Below are positions 14,381-22,391 of a DNA stretch of 64,000 nucleotides, piece after piece. The notes under the pieces are model-generated. The model did no database searches, was not told the DNA's origin, and saw nothing but the letters and a program-made list of their open reading frames with translations. Position 1 is the stretch's first letter, and each line of letters opens with the position of its first letter. This DNA is from Thermodesulfovibrionia bacterium (GTDB taxonomy: Bacteria > Nitrospirota > Thermodesulfovibrionia > UBA6902). The stretch lies in assembly GCA_945786855.1 (NCBI GenBank), contig CALZGI010000026.1, positions 1-64,000 on the forward strand. The letters are read 5' to 3'. The position numbers were made by a program, and so were the translations under genes.

Positions 14381-15400
14381 CTATTTTGAACTGCCTTTTT
14401 CTTCAGCCGCAATTTTCAGCAGCGCATTCACAATAGCCGCAGCAACGGGACTGCCGCCTTTTCTGCTTATATTTGTAATGAAAGGGAAACGCTGCTCTGC
14501 AAGCAGCACTTTTGATTCCAGTGCCTTCACAAATCCGACGGGCACTCCGATCACAACCGGAAAGTTTTCCCTTTCATGCAACCCTGCTTCCGGACCTGTG
14601 AGAATTTCAATTGTTTTGAGCAGTGCCGTCGGAGCATTTCCGATTGCAATAATGCCGATATTCTTTTGTTCTTTCAGCGCCTTTTCTATCCCCCTCTCTG
14701 TCCTTGTTTTATTCTGTCCGTCCTCTTCTCCGCTTTCAACGCTCTGAAGACTGCACAATGCTTTGCCGCCCCACCATTCGAGCAATTTTTTGTTTATACC
14801 CGTTCTTACCATTTCAACGTCTGTCAGGATATCCGTCCCTGCCTTAATTGCAGTTATTGCCGAGTTAACTGCATCAGGGTGAAAGGCAAGACTGTTTTTA
14901 AATTCAAAATCGGCGGTTGCATGGATTACCCGTTTCACCACAGGCAAATTCTCCTCCGGAACATCGCTGAGGTCAGCTTCATCAGAAATGATCTCGAAAC
15001 TCTTCCCTTCAATTTCGCCGGGTTTCAAACCGGAAGCTGCATGAATCCGCTCAAGCACGACCTGGGCCATCTTGTCATGAATGCCGAGGGGCTCGGTATA
15101 TACAAATTCAACCCCGGGATATTTCCTTTCCGCATCCTTTATAATCTCCGGGATGTCTGATGATACATGCATTCCGTTACTGAGAAAATAGGGATGGATG
15201 ATTATCTTTTTTGCGCCCTGCCGGACACACTCTGTTATTGCTTCCAGTATGTCAGGATTGGCAAACTGAAGATAGGCAACACTCACACAGTTTTTACCGC
15301 AATCGGGGTGGATCATGTTATGCAGCAGACCGGCAACATGTTCGATGTTATTTGCCGTTTTTTTAGGACTGCCGTGACCTACAATAAGTATCTTTTCCAT
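14381..15400 (-). CDS. CbiX-CbiC fusion: sirohydrochlorin cobaltochelatase and cobalt-precorrin-8 methylmutase
   Basis: A 339-residue two-domain protein. Residues 1-120 or so are the small CbiX chelatase: ILIVGHGSPKKTANN with the chelatase His9, then KIIIHPYFLSNGMHVSSDIP with the second His. Residues 130-339 or so are CbiC: FEIISDEADL, VVKRVIHATADFEFKNSLAF with the methylmutase His, DILTDVEMVRTGINK, and NAPTALLKTIEIL near the end. The fusion joins the first cobalt-specific step to a late methyl-shift step. Its start overlaps cbiA by 38 nt. A 79-nt spacer before cbiM is the only real gap in this half of the operon. Confidence 0.92.
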   Translation of the reverse strand: MEKILIVGHGSPKKTANNIEHVAGLLHNMIHPDCGKNCVSVAYLQFANPDILEAITECVRQGAKKIIIHPYFLSNGMHVSSDIPEIIKDAERKYPGVEFVYTEPLGIHDKMAQVVLERIHAASGLKPGEIEGKSFEIISDEADLSDVPEENLPVVKRVIHATADFEFKNSLAFHPDAVNSAITAIKAGTDILTDVEMVRTGINKKLLEWWGGKALCSLQSVESGEEDGQNKTRTERGIEKALKEQKNIGIIAIGNAPTALLKTIEILTGPEAGLHERENFPVVIGVPVGFVKALESKVLLAEQRFPFITNISRKGGSPVAAAIVNALLKIAAEEKGSSK

Positions 15401-16829
15401 GGTACTCCTTTACCAGGTTAACGAAATTTTGCGCTATCGATGGATTACTTCCGAAGTGTATATGAATATAACTGCCCAGAACGTTCTTTGCTTTATAGCC
15501 TTCGGTCTTCAAATCATTCCCTGAGCCGTCTTTTACCGAATACACCTGTGAAAGGCGTAAGGGCGAGGGCACCTCGCCCCTACACAGCTTCTTCTGCGCT
15601 TCTCCGTTTTCAACAATTTCCGAATAATGAAATTCATGGCCGCGAACCGAGGCACCTTTCCTCCCAAGGATGGAATTCTCCTGCATAATGGCTTCCCGGT
15701 AACCGAGGCCGGCCCTTTTCTCTGTCATTTTCGTTTTCATCGGGAAGGTACCGACCATTGAATGAAAAGTATTTTCAAAATCATATATCCCCTCCGTCAG
15801 ATACATGAATCCGCCGCACTCTCCGTATGCGGGCATTCCGCTGTCTATTCTGCCTCTGATCGATTCAATCATTGCCCTGTTGTTCGAAAGCTCCGCCGCG
15901 TGGAGTTCCGGGTAACCACCTCCGATATAGAGCGCATCAACAGCAGGGAGCGTACTGTCTGAAAGAGGGCTGAACATTACTATCTCTGCGCCTTCACTCA
16001 TTAAGAGTTCCATATTGTCCTCATAATAGAAGCAGAAAGCCCTGTCATAGGCAACAGCGATCTTAACAGAAGGGGTCGAGGGGTCGAGGGGTCGAGGGGT
16101 CAGGGGAGAAAAGATATTTTCTGTTTTTGGCTGTTCCCCTTGCCCCTTGCCTCTTGCCTCTTGCCCGTTCATTATTGCTTCAATATCAATATATTCAATG
16201 ACTGCATCGGCCAGCTTATTGATTTCCTTTTTTGAAAAAGGAGCTTCTTCCGCAATGGTCAGACCAAGATGCCTGTGAGGAATCGTAAAGTCAAGATCTC
16301 TCGGCAAATATCCCAGAACCGGGATATCATGCACACTGTCTTTGAGCCTCCTGTAATGACGCTCTGACGCAACCCGGTTGAATATTATCCCCGACAATGT
16401 AGGGGCAAGGCGCGCCTTGCCCTTACGGTTTCCATATTCCGCAAATCCCTTCACCACCGCTCCTGCGCTTTCAGCCATCCCGTAAGCATCAACAACGAGG
16501 ACAATGGGAAGCCCGAGCACAGCTCCCAGATCAGCAGTACTGATGTTGCCGTCATACATTCCCATCACTCCTTCAACAACCGCCATATCAGCATCAGACG
16601 CATGCCTGTGAAAACACTCCGTCACATAATCTTTACCACACATCCACAGGTCCAGGTTGCGCGAAGTTCTGCCAGTTACCAGTTTGTGCAGACCTGTATC
16701 AATAAAATCCGGGCCCGTCTTAAAAGGCTGGACCTTATACCCTTTTTTGTTGAATGCAGCGAGCACTCCAAGTGTGATCGTGGTTTTGCCGCTACCGCTG
16801 TGTGTCCCTGCAATGACAATACCCTTCAT
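15363..16829 (-). CDS. cbiA: cobyrinate a,c-diamide synthase CbiA/CobB
   Basis: This glutamine- and ATP-dependent enzyme amidates the a and c side chains. The 488 residues start with the P-loop GTHSGSGKTT, then VVEGVMGMYDG. The C-terminal half is a class I amidotransferase (ALYIGGGYPELHAAELS, PAYGECGGFMYL with the catalytic Cys, GHEFHYSEI). Relatives are nearer 450 residues. The extra length comes from in-frame repeats at 15557-15583, 16071-16102, 16134-16168 and 16399-16426. The two arrays form a low-complexity interdomain linker (QEARGKGQGEQ, then PLTPRPLDPSTP). It overlaps cobD by 4 nt. Confidence 0.94.
   Translation of the reverse strand: MKGIVIAGTHSGSGKTTITLGVLAAFNKKGYKVQPFKTGPDFIDTGLHKLVTGRTSRNLDLWMCGKDYVTECFHRHASDADMAVVEGVMGMYDGNISTADLGAVLGLPIVLVVDAYGMAESAGAVVKGFAEYGNRKGKARLAPTLSGIIFNRVASERHYRRLKDSVHDIPVLGYLPRDLDFTIPHRHLGLTIAEEAPFSKKEINKLADAVIEYIDIEAIMNGQEARGKGQGEQPKTENIFSPLTPRPLDPSTPSVKIAVAYDRAFCFYYEDNMELLMSEGAEIVMFSPLSDSTLPAVDALYIGGGYPELHAAELSNNRAMIESIRGRIDSGMPAYGECGGFMYLTEGIYDFENTFHSMVGTFPMKTKMTEKRAGLGYREAIMQENSILGRKGASVRGHEFHYSEIVENGEAQKKLCRGEVPSPLRLSQVYSVKDGSGNDLKTEGYKAKNVLGSYIHIHFGSNPSIAQNFVNLVKEYHGKDTYCRSRQS
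15557..15583. repeat. palindromic repeat inside cbiA (first)
   Basis: GTAAGGGCGAGG and CCTCGCCCCTAC flank GCA, with one mismatched pair. It is read in frame as CRGEVPSPLR after GHEFHYSEI...AQKK. Confidence 0.85.
16071..16102. repeat. 8-nt-period array (AGGGGTCG) inside cbiA
   Basis: Three perfect AGGGGTCG units plus AGGGGTCA and GGGG. It is translated as PLTPRPLDPSTP in the linker between the synthetase and amidotransferase domains. Confidence 0.9.
16134..16168. repeat. 7-nt-period array (TGCCTCT) inside cbiA
   Basis: Units TTCCCCT, TGCCCCT, TGCCTCT, TGCCTCT, TGCCCGT are translated as NGQEARGKGQGE. It lies 31 bp from the octamer array in the same linker. Confidence 0.85.
16399..16426. repeat. 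palindromic repeat inside cbiA (second)
   Basis: A 28-bp palindrome, GTAGGGGCAAGGCG with its reverse complement and one mismatched pair. It is read as RKGKARLAPT just before the conserved SGIIFNRV strand. Confidence 0.9.
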
Positions 16830-17938
16830 AGTTCAGAAAGCCCCTTTATCAGTCTTTCATTTTCTTTGCGGGATTTCACTGCTACCCGAATGAATGAATT
16901 GCCCAGCCCTTCAAAGTTTGAGCAGTCCCTGACAAGAATCCCTTTTTTTCTCAGCGCATGAACAACTCTTCCTCCGTTTCCAACTTCCAGCAGATAATAA
17001 TTTGCTGCTGAAGGGAAGAATTCAATCCCTCTTTCCCGAAAGCTATTTTCCAGATAGGTTTTTTCCTCTTTCATAAGAATGAATGTTTCTTCTGCATAAA
17101 CATTATCCTGAAGGGCTGCTATTGCTGCTTTCTGGGCAAAATTATTGACCGTCCAGGGCTCCTTGTACTGTTCAAGCCGACCTATCACTTCCCTGTGAAA
17201 AACCCCATACCCCACTCTCAATCCCGGCAGGGCATAGAACTTTGTCATGGACCTCAGCACGCTCAGACAGGGATTTTCCGCAACATCATGGATCACCGAG
17301 GCCTCAGGGCAGAAGTCAATGAATGCTTCGTCAACAACAAGCATGCATCGTGCCTTCCCCGCGCCAGCCGCTATTTCCAGGACCTTTTCACGGCTTAACC
17401 GTGCACCTGTGGGATTGTTAGGATTACAGAGGAAAGCCATATCACATCCCTGCATTGCGTCAATGAACTCCGGGGGATGAATGCCGAAGTTATTTTCTTT
17501 TTTCAGTGCAAATCCCGTAACCCTCGCGTCTGACCTCAATGTACACGCCCGTTCATACTCTGAAAAGGTCGGAAAGGGTATAAGAATTTTCCCGGGCCTC
17601 AGTGCCCTCGGCACAAGGTATATCAGCTCGGTGCTCCCGTTTCCGCAGATAACTGTTTCGGGATCAACATTATGCTGCAGGGATAGTATTTGCCGCAATT
17701 TTGTTGTGTCGGGGTCAGGATAATGAACCAGTCTGTCCATTTCTTTCCTGATGGCCTCTTTCACATTCAATGAAATTCCGAGCGGATTTATGGACGCACT
17801 GAAATCTATAAGCGTTCCCTCCGCTACATCAAGTTCTGCAGCAATTTTATAAATATTGCCGCCGTGCTCTGTCCCGGGTTCACAGCCCCTGTCAGCTGTC
17901 TGTTCCAGTTTCCTCACCCTCTGTCCTCCATTCCCCAT
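16826..17938 (-). CDS. cobD: L-threonine-O-3-phosphate decarboxylase CobD
   Basis: This PLP enzyme makes (R)-1-aminopropan-2-ol phosphate for the B12 nucleotide loop and resembles histidinol-phosphate aminotransferase. The 370 residues include HGGNIYKIAAELDV, IDFSASINPLG, VICGNGSTELIYLVPRAL, AFLCNPNNPTG, LVVDEAFIDF and SMTKFYALPGLRVGYG, with the Schiff-base Lys in SMTKF. The first 27 residues (MGNGGQRVRKLEQTADRG...) are not conserved. It begins 4 nt after the cbiB stop and overlaps cbiA by 4 nt. Confidence 0.92.
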   Translation of the reverse strand: MGNGGQRVRKLEQTADRGCEPGTEHGGNIYKIAAELDVAEGTLIDFSASINPLGISLNVKEAIRKEMDRLVHYPDPDTTKLRQILSLQHNVDPETVICGNGSTELIYLVPRALRPGKILIPFPTFSEYERACTLRSDARVTGFALKKENNFGIHPPEFIDAMQGCDMAFLCNPNNPTGARLSREKVLEIAAGAGKARCMLVVDEAFIDFCPEASVIHDVAENPCLSVLRSMTKFYALPGLRVGYGVFHREVIGRLEQYKEPWTVNNFAQKAAIAALQDNVYAEETFILMKEEKTYLENSFRERGIEFFPSAANYYLLEVGNGGRVVHALRKKGILVRDCSNFEGLGNSFIRVAVKSRKENERLIKGLSEL

Positions 17939-17942
17939 CCAC

Positions 17943-19109
17943 TTAACTCCACAGGGCCGCCCTGAGAGAAAGCAACAGCAAAGATATGATCAAACCGAAA
18001 AGAGAAACTATCTTTGTGATTAAGAGCGCTTCTTTCGAGGCACTCACATAGGTGCCTGCTCCGTCTCCTGTGCCGAACTCCCTAAACTGAAACTCTTCGC
18101 CGATGTAGGGTTTTTCTACCAGCCTTCCTCCATAGATGGATGGCCCGCCGAGCCTCACCCCAAGGGCACCCGCCATGGCAGCCTCCGGGACCCCGCTGTT
18201 GGGGCTCTCATGTTTCCTTCCGTCTCTTTTCATTATTTCAAAGGCACGAAGCCCTCCTTCGAAATTTGCTATTTCTGTTCGCTGACCGAGCCATGTGAAA
18301 AGTTTCCCCGTAATCACGCCCGCTCTGCCCTGTGCTCCCGATGATCGTTCCACTCCTTTATGCACAACATGCCTGAATGCATGTATCGAATAGGCAGCTG
18401 CGACAATAAGAATACCCGTCATTCTCGCCGGTATATAATTGGCGACGTCATCAAGCTTTGCCGCTGCCCGGCCGAAGTGTCTGTATGTATCATTCCTGTA
18501 TCCCACCATTGAATCAAGGGTGTTTACAGCCTTATAAGCCATTGCCAGAGGCAGACCTCCCAGCGCGAAATAGAACATCGGCGCGACAATCCCGTCGGAT
18601 GCATTTTCAGAGACCGATTCTATGACCGCCTTCAATATTCCTCTTTCATCCAGTTTCCCAGTGTCTCTGCCCACTATCATTCCGAGCTTTGCCCGTGCCT
18701 TGTCGATATTTCCGGCATGAACCTCATTTATCACGGCACGTCCCGATTTAATCAGATCACGCGTCGCAAGGGCCGATGAGACGAGATAGATAAAAACCAG
18801 GAGAGAAACGACAGAACCCGGTGTTGCCAGGCCTGCATTATGCCTTGATACCCCGGCAACAGAAAAGATCAGGTACGTAAATCCCACTATCATGACGGCC
18901 AGCAGGACCCCTGCCTTCATTTCCTCTTTTTTCCTTCTCTCCCCTGTACCAGCAGTGCCGTGATCGGCGTCAACGATTAATGCCCTCAGTTTGCCTTCCA
19001 TTTTTCCAATGGTCCAGCCGATCCAGCGGACAGGGTGAGGCATCCATCGCGGATCACCGATAAGCAGATCAAGCAGATATGCGAACACCAGTGCCACAGA
19101 CTCTGTCAT
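17943..19109 (-). CDS. cbiB: adenosylcobinamide-phosphate synthase CbiB
   Basis: This integral membrane enzyme attaches aminopropanol phosphate to adenosylcobyric acid. The 388 residues contain the family N-terminus LVFAYLLDLLIGDPRWMPHPVRWIG, several hydrophobic helices and SENASDGIVAPMFYFALGGLPLAMAYKAVNTLDSMVGY. RFGRAAAKLDDVANYIPAR-type and SPNSGVPEAAMAGALGVRLGGPSIYGG segments follow. Length is somewhat above the usual 310-330 because of a charged insertion around residues 40-65. It overlaps cobQ by 4 nt. Confidence 0.93.
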   Translation of the reverse strand: MTESVALVFAYLLDLLIGDPRWMPHPVRWIGWTIGKMEGKLRALIVDADHGTAGTGERRKKEEMKAGVLLAVMIVGFTYLIFSVAGVSRHNAGLATPGSVVSLLVFIYLVSSALATRDLIKSGRAVINEVHAGNIDKARAKLGMIVGRDTGKLDERGILKAVIESVSENASDGIVAPMFYFALGGLPLAMAYKAVNTLDSMVGYRNDTYRHFGRAAAKLDDVANYIPARMTGILIVAAAYSIHAFRHVVHKGVERSSGAQGRAGVITGKLFTWLGQRTEIANFEGGLRAFEIMKRDGRKHESPNSGVPEAAMAGALGVRLGGPSIYGGRLVEKPYIGEEFQFREFGTGDGAGTYVSASKEALLITKIVSLFGLIISLLLLSLRAALWS

Positions 19110-20737
19110 TTAATATCCCCCGGCACTTTATTCATGCACCCCTCCATCCCGACCAGCCGCAGTATAAAACATATATCTACACTGTCACCCAGAATCCGCG
19201 CCCAGTTGTTGATAGCCTCTTCCCGTTTTGCCTGGTAGTTGAATGTTGTCAGGGAGGGAAGTCCTTTCTTCACCCGCAAAGAATTTAATACAGCACTTCT
19301 CAGGCCATCATTATCGAAAATCCCGTGCACGTAGGTCCCCCACACATTTCCCTTTGCAGAGCCGTCTAAAATATAATCTTTTGAATAGGGTGAACCGGTC
19401 CGACCACTCAAACGGTTCAATTTAAAAAGCCCCACGTCTCCTGTTGTAGCCCCCATATGAATCTCATATCCCCTGAGATGATTCCACCTGCAGCCCGAAC
19501 CGCTCTCCACTGATTCGAACCATTGCGAACTTTCAATATTTGCAGAGACCTGGCAGGTTGTCTTTGTTCTATCAAGAGTGGTCACTGTGTCAAGGAAATC
19601 CATACCGTCCACCTCCCTTATCGAACTCTCGACCTGATGGGGGTCATAAATTGTTTTCCCGAGCATTTGGTAACCGCCGCAAATGCCTACGAGGGACGTC
19701 CCCTTTCCCACCGCTTTTTTGACACTGTCTTCAATACCTTTTTCCCTGAGAGACATCAGGTCGTCAACAGTATTCTTTGAGCCGGGAAGAATAATTAAAT
19801 CGGCACTGCAAATATCTTCTTCCCAAAGAGAAAATTTCATTTCTATGTCCGGTTCATACAGAAAAGGGGCAAAGTCAGTAAAATTGGAAATATACTTCAA
19901 TCTCAACACCGTAATTTTGAGCGGTTTGTCATGACCCGTGCTCTCAATCCGTTTCATGCGTTCTATCGACAGGCCGTCTTCTTCGTCCAGCCCGAGGTTT
20001 CCATGATGATACAGTGTTCCGATAACAGGCTTGCCTGTCTTATCTTCAATCATTCTCAGGCCCGGACGGAGGATGTTCATGTCTCCCCGGAATTTATTAA
20101 CGATAAATGCTTTGATGTAATCGGCATCTGTAGGGGCAAACCCCTCTGGTTGCCCCGGGCAGGCACAGGGGCCTGCCCCTACGTTGTCTTTTAATAATTC
20201 AACGGTCCCGTAAAAAGAAGCAAATACTCCCCCCCGGTCGATATCGCCGACGAGGATTACCGCTGCGTCTGCATATCCGGCAACTTTCATGTTTACCACT
20301 TCTTCAGTCCGCAAATTGATCTCCGCCGGACTCCCCGCACCCTCAATAATAATCAGGTCATACTTTTCCGAGAGCCTGTCGTATGCCGCCGTTATTTCCT
20401 TCCATACCATATCTTTTATGGCATAGTACTCATCGGCCCTCATAGTAGCATGAACTTTACCGTTTAGAATCACCTGGCTCCCCGCTTCACCGGTTGCCTT
20501 CAGGAGGACCGGGTTCATGTCATTGGCAGGTTCCAGTCCTGCCGCTTCAGCCTGGAACGCCTGCGCCCTCCCTATTTCTCCGCCTTCTTTTGTAATAAAA
20601 GAGTTCAATGCCATGTTCTGGGACTTGAAGGGCGCTACCCTGATCCCCATGTCTCTGAATATTCTGCACAGACCGGCCACGATGGCGCTCTTCCCGGCAC
20701 CCGACCCTGTTCCCATCACCATTAATGCTTTAGCCAT
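19106..20737 (-). CDS. cobQ: cobyric acid synthase CobQ/CbiP
   Basis: This glutamine-dependent amidase modifies the b, d, e and g side chains of adenosylcobyrinate a,c-diamide. The 543 residues have the P-loop MVMGTGSGAGKSAIVAGLCRI, PFKSQNMALNSF, EGAGSPAEINL, GDIDRGGVFAS and FIVNKFRGD. The amidotransferase part has IILPGSKNTVDDL, SLVGICGGYQMLG with the catalytic Cys, and GTYVHGIFDN. I placed the start at 20737, two bases after the cobC stop. The longer frame to 20782 is not conserved. A compound palindromic element (20130-20182) adds about 18 residues just before KAFIVNKFRGD. Confidence 0.95.
   Translation of the reverse strand: MAKALMVMGTGSGAGKSAIVAGLCRIFRDMGIRVAPFKSQNMALNSFITKEGGEIGRAQAFQAEAAGLEPANDMNPVLLKATGEAGSQVILNGKVHATMRADEYYAIKDMVWKEITAAYDRLSEKYDLIIIEGAGSPAEINLRTEEVVNMKVAGYADAAVILVGDIDRGGVFASFYGTVELLKDNVGAGPCACPGQPEGFAPTDADYIKAFIVNKFRGDMNILRPGLRMIEDKTGKPVIGTLYHHGNLGLDEEDGLSIERMKRIESTGHDKPLKITVLRLKYISNFTDFAPFLYEPDIEMKFSLWEEDICSADLIILPGSKNTVDDLMSLREKGIEDSVKKAVGKGTSLVGICGGYQMLGKTIYDPHQVESSIREVDGMDFLDTVTTLDRTKTTCQVSANIESSQWFESVESGSGCRWNHLRGYEIHMGATTGDVGLFKLNRLSGRTGSPYSKDYILDGSAKGNVWGTYVHGIFDNDGLRSAVLNSLRVKKGLPSLTTFNYQAKREEAINNWARILGDSVDICFILRLVGMEGCMNKVPGDIK
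20130..20182. repeat. 53-bp compound palindromic element inside cobQ
   Basis: The element is bounded by GTAGGGGC and GCCCCTAC and contains two nested hairpins: GGGGCAA...TTGCCCC, and GGGCAGGC...GCCTGCCC. It is translated in frame as VGAGPCACPGQPEGFAP, between KDN and TDADYIKAF. It is the largest member of the family in the window. Confidence 0.9.
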
Positions 20738-20739
20738 TT

Positions 20740-21351
20740 TCACACCACATAATTTATGCACCTGATAACAGGATAGTCCCACAACTCGATACTATTGAGA
20801 GCAGCAAAATCCTGTTCTATCCGGAATATGTTCTCAAGGGGGACCCCGAGCAGATCGCAGAGGATCACTCTGTTTATTCCACCGTGAGCGACCAGTGCAA
20901 TCGTATCACCTTTATGTTTATTGACAATTTCGTTAAAAGCCGATAATGCCCTCACTTTTACATCGAGAGTACTTTCACCCTCCATGGGGCTGAATTTCAA
21001 AGGGTTCTTGGCCCAAGCATCAAAGGCATCGGGGTACTTCTCCTTTATTTCATCGAAGGACATTCCTTCCCAGACTCCGAAGTTCCTTTCCTTTAATCCT
21101 TCCACAATCACAGGCGCGAGGGCATACGGTTCGGCAATGATTTCAGCACTCTTCACCGCTCTGCTCAGGCCCGATGCATATACAGCCTTCACTCCTGCAT
21201 CACTTGAGCTGTTCCTGGACAGATAGCGGGAAAGTCTCTTCACCTGCTCAATCCCTTTTTCAGACAGGGGAACATCTATATGCCCCTTATAGCGCCTTGA
21301 GTCTGCGCCTTCTGTCTCACCATGCCTGATTAAATAAACTTTTGTAACCAT
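20740..21351 (-). CDS. cobC: alpha-ribazole phosphatase CobC (histidine phosphatase family)
   Basis: This 203-residue enzyme dephosphorylates alpha-ribazole-5'-phosphate in nucleotide-loop assembly. It has the phosphohistidine motif VYLIRHGETEG with the catalytic His, YASGLSRAVKSAEIIAE, LKERNFGVWEGMSFDEI and the second His in LVAHGGINRVILCDLLG. Context between cobS and cobQ supports this specific role over a generic phosphoglycerate-mutase-like activity. It overlaps the cobS end by 22 nt. Confidence 0.9.
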   Translation of the reverse strand: MVTKVYLIRHGETEGADSRRYKGHIDVPLSEKGIEQVKRLSRYLSRNSSSDAGVKAVYASGLSRAVKSAEIIAEPYALAPVIVEGLKERNFGVWEGMSFDEIKEKYPDAFDAWAKNPLKFSPMEGESTLDVKVRALSAFNEIVNKHKGDTIALVAHGGINRVILCDLLGVPLENIFRIEQDFAALNSIELWDYPVIRCINYVV

Positions 21352-22115
21352 ATCACCGATGTTAATAAAAATATCAATACTGCAAGCTCATTCAAGGCCC
21401 CGAATGAATCACCCGACATGCCCTCAAAATTTTTTTTGAAAAACCATACAGAAGACCAGCTGAGCATGAAAAGCACCGGCAGCACAAACATTACGTAAAA
21501 GGTGAAGAACAGATACTGTGCAGAAAATACGCATATCGCAAACGTAAAAGCAACTGCCAGAGCGGTTGCTGTCAAAAGTTCTCCGGCCCCTGTATTCTCT
21601 ATGAACATCCTGCCCAGTCCGTCATGCCCTGCGGTCTTGCAGTAAAAGGCGGCGGGAACCATCGCCCACCGTGAAACAACAGGCATTATAATAAGTGCCG
21701 AAAAAAACAGGGCACTTCCTGAATGAAAATAGATGGCATTCAAAAGCACATATTTCAGAAGAAGCGTCATCACAATGGAAATAACGCCTGCAGGGCCAAT
21801 AGAACTGTCCTTCATGATGGAACGTTTCTTTTCCCTGTCGCCCCGTGAGGCGATAGCATCAAACGTATCGGCCAGCCCGTCAAGGTGAAGTCCTCCATTG
21901 AGAATTACAAGCAGGAGAACAAGAAGTGCGTTTGTCACTTCTACAGGAACTATTTTTAAAAAGAGCAGTGCCGAAATGGCGAGCCACAGGCCTTCAACAA
22001 TCCCAATCAATGGGAAAAATGCCGTGGCACTTCCCATCTTCTCCTCTGATACTTTCCCCATGTCCTTCACAGGGATTATCGTCAAAAACTGAAATGCCAG
22101 GAGGATTTTCGTCAT
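21330..22115 (-). CDS. cobS: adenosylcobinamide-GDP ribazoletransferase CobS
   Basis: This integral membrane enzyme joins alpha-ribazole to adenosylcobinamide-GDP, the last assembly step. The 261 residues start LAFQFLTIIPVKDMG and have FFPLIGIVEGLWLA, then LNGGLHLDGLADTFDAIASRGDREKKRSIMKDSSIGPAGV, the Asp-rich metal/substrate motif. Many hydrophobic segments follow. It lies 276 bp downstream of cobT, where I see neither a gene nor a second B12 box. Confidence 0.94.
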   Translation of the reverse strand: MTKILLAFQFLTIIPVKDMGKVSEEKMGSATAFFPLIGIVEGLWLAISALLFLKIVPVEVTNALLVLLLVILNGGLHLDGLADTFDAIASRGDREKKRSIMKDSSIGPAGVISIVMTLLLKYVLLNAIYFHSGSALFFSALIIMPVVSRWAMVPAAFYCKTAGHDGLGRMFIENTGAGELLTATALAVAFTFAICVFSAQYLFFTFYVMFVLPVLFMLSWSSVWFFKKNFEGMSGDSFGALNELAVLIFLLTSVIWLQKFI

Positions 22116-22391
22116 CGGTTTATTTCCTGTTCAAATTTGTTTCGCCCATAATCATATACCCCAATGAGAAGAATGCAGGTGTTGTGAAACCGGATAATTT
22201 TCGATTCCGTAGATGCAATACCAACCAATCCGAGTATGCATGCTTTTATTCAATGCCATCTGCATATAATGTCAATAATTCATGCCGAAGCGGGTCTCTG
22301 CGAAGGGTCGCTCCGACGAGTTAATAATCTGGTTGAGCAATATCTGCATTCTTCGAATGAACTATATTGAACCATGCTGAACAATTTTCAG

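Noticed and set aside
22116-22391. Second riboswitch or gene in the cobT-cobS gap
   Set aside because: No B12 box, terminator or supported ORF was found in these 276 bp.
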